From: Oncomelania hupensis
Taxonomy: Eukaryota > Mollusca > Gastropoda > Littorinimorpha > Pomatiopsidae
Length of the DNA: 64,000 bases
Direction: 5' to 3'
Assembly (NCBI GenBank): GCA_036898135.1
Contig: CM072515.1
Location: 74,608,253-74,672,252, forward strand
Positions within the stretch are counted from its first letter, which is position 1, and each line of letters starts with the position of its first letter. The translations under genes and the position numbers were made by a program. Below the pieces are notes generated by a model. That model was not told the origin of the DNA, did no database searches, and worked only from the letters and a program-made list of their open reading frames with translations. This document shows, in pieces, positions 55,560 to 64,000 of this stretch.

Positions 55560-56819
55560 ATGTATGCGCCTTATAAATATACTAAAGCTGCAAAGTAAAC
55601 TACAGGGCCTTATTATTATGAAAAAGCAGTCGACCTAACCAAGCTGACAATAGCTGTGGCGGCCAACGTCCATTTTGAAACTAGTCCCCATAATATTTGT
55701 AATCATTACCTCAACCCAGATATTATGAACGACTTTTTAGCTAACCAATGGCTAAACAATGGGGGTATGCAGTTCTTTCAGAATCAAATTAATTTTGCCG
55801 TGTCATGCGCTACAACTGGTTGCAGAGTTTCTTACGTTCATCACCTTAATCACCCAGATCCTATGTTGAAGTCTATTTATCTGTTCCATTTGTATTATCA
55901 AGTGAGGCGGGTGTTGTCTGAACTTCAGGTTCCGTTACCCACCGACAAAAACTTTAATCCATTTAACAACGGCTTTGACAAAAAAGCGTATCAAAGGTTG
56001 TGCAATGAATTCGGAATTACACTAAAACAGACTTCAGGCAAAAACTAGACCTCAATCACGGAATGGGGACTTTATTTAGATACGCTGTATGTAATTTATA
56101 CCCGGGCCCTTACGTACCTGGATTCACATCATTTAACCACAACAGCCAGGTTCATTTACTGTATATCAGACAAAAACGAAGTGCAGCACACAGCACTTTT
56201 ATTTTGGACACATCAAACGGATTTACCCAAAGCGGGGTGGAAAGGCTGAATGAATCTATTCGTACATATTTGTGGTGCATTCTTGGGTCTCAAGCAGAAA
56301 CACAAAGTAGTATCATTGAGGAGGGAACTAGCTTCCATGCACAAAAGCAGTTTCTAGCCAACATAGTAGATTCTATTAATTCGGCAGTAGATTTGCCCGC
56401 GAGTATTAAAAGATATCAAGACACTTTAAAGTATGCTAGATCGAAAGTAGATTACGTAATAGGTTTAGGACTGTATATGTTGCCTTCAGACCTTCAGCTT
56501 AGGATAGGAACTATATCAAACTACAACAACAATAGATTGATTTCCGACCCCCAATTTCAAATAGGCTACAATCCTACAATAAATACATTGAATACAGCGA
56601 ATACAACGAATGAGGCGAATACAGTGAATACAGCGAATACAGTATTTACTGGTAATAATGAACCTTTCAGTCCACCATTATCTACACCACTTCCGGACCT
56701 GCCAGGCCTGCCAGTTATTGATCATGGGGTTTCGCGTCTAGAGCTTACAGGTGGTTTATTGTTTGCTGGGTTAATTGGGATTTACTATTTTAAGTTTACC
56801 AGAGTAATATTATTATAAC
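55560..56819 (+). pseudogene. Polinton B copy of the ~400-residue protein
   Basis: Counterpart of 20881-22082, plus strand. ATG 55560 (MYAPYKYTKAAK) followed by an early TAA at 55596, then FLANQWLNNGGMQFFQNQIN, a frameshift near 56040, LDTSNGFTQSGVERLNESIR and YVIGLGLYMLPSDLQLRIGT. A 9-base repeat (aatacagcg type, 56583-56645) encodes an Asn/Thr-rich linker absent from Polinton A. It ends in a transmembrane helix (LTGGLLFAGLIGIYYFK) just before the gap. Confidence 0.7.
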
Positions 56820-57319
56820 NNNNNNNNNNNNNNNNNNNNNNNNNNNNNNNNNNNNNNNNNNNNNNNNNNNNNNNNNNNNNNNNNNNNNNNNNNNNNNNNN
56901 NNNNNNNNNNNNNNNNNNNNNNNNNNNNNNNNNNNNNNNNNNNNNNNNNNNNNNNNNNNNNNNNNNNNNNNNNNNNNNNNNNNNNNNNNNNNNNNNNNNN
57001 NNNNNNNNNNNNNNNNNNNNNNNNNNNNNNNNNNNNNNNNNNNNNNNNNNNNNNNNNNNNNNNNNNNNNNNNNNNNNNNNNNNNNNNNNNNNNNNNNNNN
57101 NNNNNNNNNNNNNNNNNNNNNNNNNNNNNNNNNNNNNNNNNNNNNNNNNNNNNNNNNNNNNNNNNNNNNNNNNNNNNNNNNNNNNNNNNNNNNNNNNNNN
57201 NNNNNNNNNNNNNNNNNNNNNNNNNNNNNNNNNNNNNNNNNNNNNNNNNNNNNNNNNNNNNNNNNNNNNNNNNNNNNNNNNNNNNNNNNNNNNNNNNNNN
57301 NNNNNNNNNNNNNNNNNNN
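56820..57319. other. Assembly gap, 500 N
   Basis: Exactly 500 N, the usual placeholder for a scaffold join of unknown size. Sequence to the right starts inside the integrase of a duplication unit, so linkage across the gap is unproven. Confidence 0.98.
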
Positions 57320-57865
57320 TGGACAATGCTCTGTCAACTTCATAAATGCTTAATGACCACACCGGGTCTGTAGCTCTTCTTCTAGTGTCATTAGCAACTT
57401 CTCCCGATTGATAAAGGTATCTAACAGTTTTGTTCATCAAAGTTAGGTCAGGCTGACCAGGCTTTGGAACAGTAACAACAGTCTGGTTGTTTTTAATAGC
57501 TTCGATTGGTTTTAATCCTGTTACTCTTGTTGGTTCTGAATTCATTTCCCTTAAAACTCGAGGCAGCCTAATGACCCATTCTGTATTAGTGGTTTCAGTA
57601 AAGAGTTCCTTTGAATACTGAGAAGTAAATAACCTTTCTGCTAGTTGCTGATTAAAGTTTTCCACAATACCCTGTGATCTGTGTAATCCAACAACTCCTC
57701 TTCTGACAGTTACATTATGTTTCAACAAAAGCTGGTTAACGGCTCCTTTGAATTCTGCCCCCTGATCACATTGAATAAGTCTAGGGAATCTGAGAGGCCC
57801 TCTTGAATAAATTGCACTTAAGGCTTGAGCGACCTCAGCAGAATTTGTAGTCCTAAGAGCATGCT
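57320..57865 (-). pseudogene. int: Polinton integrase remnant (unit 3a, cut by gap)
   Basis: N-proximal part of the integrase remnant as in unit 1, with CDQGAEF and GIVENFNQQL; the C terminus is lost in the gap. Confidence 0.8.
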
Positions 57866-57892
57866 ATGAAAATTAAATGTAGACTTAAAAAG

Positions 57893-57953
57893 AAGCTGTT
57901 TCGCCCTTGCTGTAGGGTCTCATCAGAACAACAGCAACAGTTGTTGACAGCTT
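57893..57953 (-). ncRNA. Hammerhead ribozyme (unit 3a)
   Basis: Identical to 41608-41668. Three unchanged copies in otherwise diverging units. Confidence 0.85.
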
Positions 57954-58059
57954 TTGCTAGTGTTGTTGTGTGACGTGTTTTTAACTATATATTCTAAAAA
58001 ATAATAATAGGGGTTGTCAAGAAAATCTCCACACACGCAGCTCCCCTCAATACATTTGA

Positions 58060-58886
58060 TTAAGTTGTCCACTTCTCTGCAAAAGATGAATCTTCCTTCA
58101 TATATTTTATAATAAGATCGGATTGCTTTTTCAACTCAGTAATTGATATATTCAAACAATGAAATTTTTTAAAATGACAAAATTGTTTAGATAACTGTCT
58201 CAGTAAACTGGCTTGTGAATGATTTAAAAGATTATTTTGTCTTAAGTACTGGCTCCATTTAATCTTTTCTTTCTGTACTTGTTCATATAACATCTCAAGG
58301 TATTTTCCCAAATAAAGGGAATGACTTAAATTTCTAGATTTTGAGTTCTTCTGTTCAGAAATGGCTAATTTAACAAACTCAGCCATTTCATCTGCAGAGT
58401 TAGCATGTTTTAAAAGCTGTTCATAGTTGAGGTTATTTTTTAGTTGTTTCTCTAAAACATGCTTGAAGAAACCTATCCATTTCTTCAACTGTCTTAATTT
58501 TTTGTTTATCCTGTTTATTTTCTAAAAAGGCAAGGCTAGTTTTAGGTTTTGTAGGTGGTTCACAAACATCATCTTCATTTTCTACACACTTCAAATAAAT
58601 TACCATGTCTTGATGAAACTTTTTATGTTCTTGAATGGTATTCAGTTGTTTTTTTAGTATATCTTGAAGGCAAACTTGTTGAACAGCTATAAACCGGGGG
58701 TGCCGGTCCGACTAAACCTGATATAACCATATTATCAAGGTTCTCGTCTGACAAACTCATTTCTTCAGTAACAATATTATTATTTTGACTGTCTTCTGTA
58801 ATAGAGTCTGTTCCTTGCTTCAAAGATTGTTTAGAATCATCATCAATGTTTAACATTCTGAAAAAATTTAATGAAGAATTTAACAT
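58060..58886 (-). pseudogene. Unrecognised gene upstream of the ribozyme (unit 3a)
   Basis: Copy of 41775-42601 with the same frame pattern (58623-58886, then 58060-58488). Confidence 0.45.
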
Positions 58887-59211
58887 ACCTTTGCACCTTT
58901 AAAAAAAACACTCCTAGTTTAACACACGTCTTGTATGCAACACAGCCTAGCTGTCTCTGACCTTAAAATCGTGACTACTAGAGAACGCCGGGAGAGGACG
59001 CTTCTCGAACAATGACGTCACCTAATATGTTTACATGCCTATCCACAGCCAGCGTGTGTCAGAACAGCGCTTGTATAGCGTGCGTGCGTGACGGCCAAAC
59101 GCTAACAACGCTGTGGTCTTGCATGTCTAAAAAATCAATATCATTGGCTTGCTGGGACTGTGCCGGCTTTAGTATGTGTGTACATTTCAGCTAAACAAAA
59201 AGCAGTTATAT

Positions 59212-59504
59212 ATCCACCAAGAGAATAGTCTTACAATAATTAAAAGGTAGTGGTGGTCTTTTTTACGCATAATTGCAGAGCCAGTGTGTGTTGTGTGTTT
59301 GTTGTGTGTGTGTGTCTTAAGGCTGCACAGTGCATGTACCTATCATATCCTATCCCCTAACTCGGAAGTCGCAGGGGCACCACATAGAATATATTCAATT
59401 AAAGACACTCTTATCTTTATTTTAAGATGCTTAAAAGAGCATATATTATAATAATTCAACATCACGGAGCGTGTTGTCGGTGAACTCTCCTTTTACCTAT
59501 CTCT
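59212..59504 (-). repeat. Polinton A right terminal inverted repeat (unit 3a)
   Basis: Copy of 42927-43218, followed by CTGGAA at 59505-59510 and truncated LTR to 59770. Confidence 0.9.
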
Positions 59505-59770
59505 CTGGAACGTGAAGAAAGATGTATGACGTAAGACAGTGATGACGAAGTATAGAGCGATTGGTTAAATTGCGTCATACGCGATTGTTCCAAGGTGTTC
59601 TGGAGAAGAGAGAGGCTATATAATTATGTGCCGCACTGTTTTGAGAGAGTTAGTGTGTGTTGATAGTGAGTTGGAAAGTAAAAAGTTGAGAGTGGAAAAA
59701 GCGATTGTATGCAGTTGTTGATGTGTGCTGAATAAAAGTGGAAAACTTCATACGTCGACTCTGTGACTTG

Positions 59771-60450
59771 CCAAAATGAAAGTAAGAGCCACCCTTAACT
59801 GACCTAACCTTAGTTTCACGTGGTGTCTTCAGCAGAGTTTGGGGATCTTTAGGAAGAGCAGGATGAAATACCCTCAGTATAGACAACAGAGCTGAAAGCG
59901 CAACTAATGTGACAGAGTGAGATGTAGCCCATAACGCAAGATCAAATATAAGGCTTGCGTCAGACTTTTCTGTTTCAAAGTCACTGGGCTCACTGTCATC
60001 GCTCAATGATACATTATGTTTGAAATCATTATCTGTGTGTTCAATTTCATCTAAAAACATAATCAAATCATCTGTTTCATCAACACCGACTTCCACAAAA
60101 CCGTTATCCAAAACAGGTAACTGAGACATGTCAGAAATATTTCCTTGATCTTCACGAATATCATCATACTCGCATAGGCCGAACTGTAAAGAATTGATGT
60201 CACTAGTACTACTAGTACTAGTAGTAGAAGCTTTACCAACACTGTCACTTGCATTCTCACAAACGGCATTGTCTGTGACAATGTCAAAATGAATTTGTTC
60301 AGTTACAGTACTTTGAAAATCATCACCTTCTGAAACAGTCACATTCAAATTTGAATGAGAAAAACCTTCACTCACACAGGGCTGACTGGCTATAGTCACG
60401 TTCTTAGACTTCGATTTATTAGCCTCGGACTCAGTCAAACATGCTGACAT
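59771..60450 (-). pseudogene. Truncated transposase fused to LTR (unit 3b)
   Basis: Same truncation as at 43485-44164. The frame again continues into antisense LTR (to 59650). Confidence 0.85.
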
Positions 60451-61285
60451 GTCTGCATGAACTCTCTTACGAATATTTCTCTTTTTTGGTAATACAGTGA
60501 ATCTCTATCCATTTTTTACTGTCTCACAACTAAACGTATAATAAACTTAAAACGTACCTTAAGCTGATTGTCGACGTGGCTACAACACTGAACAGGAGTC
60601 GAGCAAAGTTTCCTTTGTGTGCAACAGAAAGCGCGCTCCAAATCCCGGAAAACGGAAGTGTTTGGTCGACTGCAGGCCTGCTTTCAGCAGTGAATAATTT
60701 ATCAAAAACTTGAAAAATGCATACATGCTGTATATATACATCTATATGTGCCGTGATTAAAGGTACATTAAATTGGTTGTATCCCATGTGATTGTTTTAT
60801 TTTTTATATTTAAGAAATAATCAGTGGAGTGATGGTCTATTATTAGCCTGCATGTTGATTCGAATGTTCCGGCAATCATCAAAACAAGGGAAATCTAACT
60901 GTGAACTAGGTCAATAATTTAGACTAGTATTCTATAAATAAATTGTTTAAAAAAAATTTTTCAGGGTTAATAAGGTTAGTCCTAAAAATAAAAAAAAATT
61001 ATTATTATTATTTTTTTTTACAATTTATTTATAGAATACTAGTTTACAGACTATTGACCTAGTTTACCGTTATAGATTCTCCGCGTTTTCACCCACAGGA
61101 GAAGTAACCAAATAGAATGGATCCTTGATAGTGCAAAGACTGAGTGGATCCTCGATAGCGCATAGCTTTGTATAGTGGCTGGCTACATGGTTCAAACATG
61201 GATCCATGCAGGATATCTTGGGCCTGCCAGGCCAGCATAAATCCATGATTGCGCTGTGTCAGTCCTATATGGTCTGCTGAGTGGG

Positions 61286-63237
61286 ATGAGAAGGGTCGAG
61301 GGAATAATGATGTAAACTCATTTCTCTGTATTTTTCAAACACATCAGCCAACAAACAGACGTCAGCTTTTAAATATATGTCATGGTAGTCACCAAGGTTT
61401 TCACACCCAAGTGCATTCCAGACATTCTGCGCGTGCTGGAAGTCAGAATCGCTAATAAACGTTTTACTGTGGGAGGAATAAAAGTTTTCTTTAGGGGGTA
61501 GGTACAATTCTTCAAACACTTCCCAAGAGTCCATGTATTCATAAGGATACACACCTTTCCGAATAAGTGTAACGTCTGGGAAGTATTTACTAGTAATAGG
61601 GTAGCTGGGTAAGTCCTTAGCTAGGGTTTCTAAACTGGAAGACAAATGTTGAAAGCTGTCATAAAACTTTAATTTATTCAGAGTGAAAGTTTTATATTTT
61701 TCTTCGGTTTCGGCTATACATGACACTTTGTATGCATTCGTCACAGCCTGCATGATTAAATGGGAGTCATAATTTCGAAGATTGTGAATAAAAATAGGGA
61801 GAGAGAAATGTTTTATTCCATATTCTAAGTTGCATTTCTGATGAGCGGCACCTCTAAATGCCCCTGTTATATGACAATGATCTCTCACCTTTTGGGAATT
61901 CGTGTCCTTCGGGTCAAACTCATTATTACAAATATGGCAATGTGTAGCTGCTTGAAAATTCTTGGAGTCAGATTCAGTAAGATCATAGGTGCCGGGTTAG
62001 CTAGCTGCAGTAAACACAATTTGTATATTTTGTTAATCTCATCTAAGAACTTCCAAGCTGCATCGGGCCCTCTGTAAATAACAGGCTCTGTATGTTGTCC
62101 GTCGGTTCTGACAACTACATACCCAAAACTGCAGACTTCGTGAAGGTGTGTGAGGAATGAGTTACTAAATCCTTGCGGGCCTTGGTATTTTAAAATCAAT
62201 GATTCAAAGTCGGCATAAACTATATAAGGCTGCTTGAATTGTTTGTTGATGTTTTTAAAGTGTACTTGAGAACCTGGCTTCAGTAACACAAGCCGGGTTT
62301 GGGTGTCTGTCATGCTTTTGCATATCTTACTATGGTTTTCAGCAGTTTGGAGATTAGATACTCTGGTTAAACAGCGTCTGCACAAATATTGTTTGCCATG
62401 ATGTTTTGAAGTATGTCCTAATAATCTAGAAATGTTTTGTATCAGAGTATAATGTTGCACGCTCGGGTCTTGCAGGTCGGTTATTAGTAAAAGATCTACG
62501 TGGTGATTGTGGTCTAAAAACGATGGGACATTAGGAGAGATTCTTAAAGGCATAAGTTTTGATTCAGGGTCCCAAAAATATATATTGACTGTTATAGGAG
62601 AGTTCTGGGATTCAAATTTGTCAATGGCATCGAGGCTAACAGGGAAATTAATGTCTTTAAGATTTAAGTTTGTTACTTTATCTTTGTATAGCGTGGGTCT
62701 TTCGGGGTGCGCTGTAGACTGAATAGGATATAATTTAGCCAGAACACACCACATAAAACATTTGTCGTCGGTGTTCTTAATATTCAATACAGCCTTCTTG
62801 TCAAGAATTTCTTTGGGAAGCAGGATTTAAGATTTTCCTTTGATTGGATTATACTTTGCAATGTTTAGTTCTAATGATTCTAAAGTTCCTTCTGCCCACC
62901 CGGACCCTTTCATAGTTGCGCGCTCTATACTGCCTTGCAACTGATTGATCAAGATGTTATTATAAGCATTGTCTAGGTCTGAAGATTTTAACACTTCAAT
63001 TTGACTTGAAGAAACCCACACAGTCACCGTTTCATCAATACTGCCAGGTTTAATAAAGGTTACCTGAGCGTGGATGCGTATTTTAATGGGGGATTTGAAA
63101 ATAAAACTGTTGAGTACAAATGGGTAGTTATTATAGACAGATTTAATAACATTTTGACTGTCAAGAATTGGAAGTTTCAATGTCTGGAAGATGTCTTTAA
63201 ACAAAGGAGATTGTGAAAGACTTTTTGTGTCCGTCAT
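61286..63237 (-). pseudogene. polB: Polinton A DNA polymerase B N-terminal segment (unit 3b)
   Basis: Copy of 38407-40358 with the shared TAA (62827) and the shared frameshift near 61990, but without the unit 2 private indels. Confidence 0.9.
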
Positions 63238-63294
63238 TTTTATACTGATAATAAAACTTTAAATAGTATTTTTTAAAAACAACTAACCCTAACT

Positions 63295-63771
63295 TTAAAC
63301 TGAATAAATAGAATTAAAAACAAAACCAAAAAAACTAACTCTAACTTTAATATGAAAACCCATCACATTTGCAAAAACATTGGCAATCATGCTCACAATC
63401 ATTATCACATTCGCAGTGGGTTCACAATCACAAACAGTTTGTTTAACTACATGAGGAATTAGTTTGCGAATTTTTTTAATAAAACATAAACAAAAATAAT
63501 TAAAGTAATATGATTTTGGGTACAAGTCTTTTTTGCTGTATTCTTCTTTTGTAAGTTTATGAAAGACTATTGAGAACTCACTTTTGCATTCAACTTTGTA
63601 ATCTTCATTTAATTCATGTTGTCCAGTGAAGGGGTTAAAATCATTATAAATATCTTGATCATTTAGTCTGCAATCAAAAATGTTTTTCAAGCAGTGATCT
63701 TCTTTCATATGAAAGTGGGGAGTATCAACACTCATTTCTAAATTCTTAAGGAACGTTTCTGCGTCCGTCAT
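63295..63771 (-). pseudogene. Small Polinton protein with Cys-rich tail (unit 3b)
   Basis: Copy of 47007-47483, including DHCLKN and the frameshift before the Cys-rich tail. Confidence 0.5.
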
Positions 63772-63791
63772 TTTTAGTCTTTTTTATTTTC

Positions 63792-64000
63792 TTATTTAGG
63801 AAATCTTAATGGCTCTGTGCCGGGTGGAACAATCTGAAGTTCTTCTTTTGCAAAATTTCTTTGTGGTGTTCTACGATCGCTTCTTGGCCTTAAATAATAT
63901 ACAGGCGGATAAGTGGACAATGCTCTGTCAACTTCATAAATGCTTAATGACCACACCGGGTCTGTAGCTCTTCTTCTAGTGTCATTAGCAACTTCTCCCG
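63792..64000 (-). pseudogene. int: Polinton integrase remnant, C terminus (unit 3b)
   Basis: C-terminal end of the integrase remnant (ending GTEPLRFPK), cut by the window edge. Confidence 0.8.

Larger units (their letters stand above)
11583..56819 (+). mobile_element. Polinton B (host of the nested insertions)
   Basis: A plus-oriented, degraded Polinton. Its polymerase gene starts abruptly at 11583, so its left end, with terminal inverted repeat, integrase and polymerase N terminus, is missing. It is interrupted at 12044 by the Gmr1-like LTR complex and resumes at 51554 at the matching codon. Beyond the polymerase (to about 53740) come counterparts of three genes of Polinton A in the same relative order and orientation. 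The assembly gap at 56820 removes the rest. The two small genes found next to the polymerase in Polinton A are absent here. Sequence differs throughout from Polinton A, so it is a separate insertion and not a duplicate of it. Confidence 0.85.
57320..59770. repeat. Right part of a further duplication unit
   Basis: Matches 41035-43484 and 47626-50069. It is a mosaic: some variants agree with unit 1 (ctttctgtac at 58268, gacggcc at 59090), others with unit 2 (acagtaacaac at 57470, cctaatatg at 59030), and some are private (gatgaaact at 58613). It ends at the same LTR-transposase joint. Confidence 0.85.
59771..64000. repeat. Left part of a further duplication unit, to window end
   Basis: Matches 43485-47715 closely. 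It repeats the LTR-transposase joint, the transposon end (61285), polymerase, Cys-rich gene and the start of the integrase remnant, and runs off the window. Confidence 0.9.

Noticed and set aside
56796..57728. Long minus-strand frame across the gap
   Set aside because: Most of it is N; only the integrase portion at 57320-57728 is real sequence.

Overview
This is a eukaryotic draft-assembly window and almost all of it is transposable element sequence. GT-AG introns, a TATA/Inr promoter with a signal-peptide exon, CR1/L2-type LINEs, a Gmr1-like Gypsy element, two Polintons (Mavericks) and a CMC-type DNA transposon point to an animal, most likely a marine invertebrate such as a mollusc (inference from TE content only). 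A run of exactly 500 N (56820-57319) marks a scaffold gap.

Layout. Positions 1-11450 hold degraded LINE fragments, short repeats and two small exons (3866-3940 and 11413-11452) of what looks like a host gene for a secreted peptide. From 11583 to 56819 there is a nest of insertions four levels deep. Level 1 is Polinton B (11583-12044, resuming 51554-56819). Level 2, inside its DNA polymerase gene and flanked by CTGTA/CTGTG, is a Gmr1-like LTR retrotransposon complex (12045-51553) made of two partial elements sharing a middle LTR. Level 3, inside that middle LTR and flanked by a perfect 6-bp duplication CTGGAA, is Polinton A (17249-43218, or to 49803 counting a tandem duplication). Level 4, inside the DNA polymerase gene of Polinton A and flanked by AT, is an 11.6-kb CMC-type transposon (26806-38406) with a transposase and a DUF4806 companion gene. 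A 6.6-kb segment (36891-43484) running from the transposase to the middle LTR was then duplicated in tandem (43485-50069). A similar but not identical segment follows the gap (57320-64000).

Gene content. Polinton A, read from its left terminal inverted repeat, carries a packaging ATPase, a candidate major capsid protein, a coiled-coil/hydrophobic protein, a ~400-residue virion-type protein, several small conserved proteins, protein-primed DNA polymerase B, a Cys-rich small protein and a truncated retroviral-type integrase. Many are broken by stops or frameshifts, the ATPase Walker A lysine is lost, and no maturation protease was found, so this is a decaying copy. Polinton B keeps a similar gene order but is more degraded. 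The Gypsy complex has gag, protease, integrase and then reverse transcriptase/RNase H, the unusual Gmr1 order.

The most novel signal is a complete hammerhead self-cleaving ribozyme motif of type III topology (41608-41668, minus strand; copies at 48199-48259 and 57893-57953). It lies between an unrecognised gene and the point where the Polinton integrase is cut off, and may mark a further, uncharacterised element inside Polinton A.
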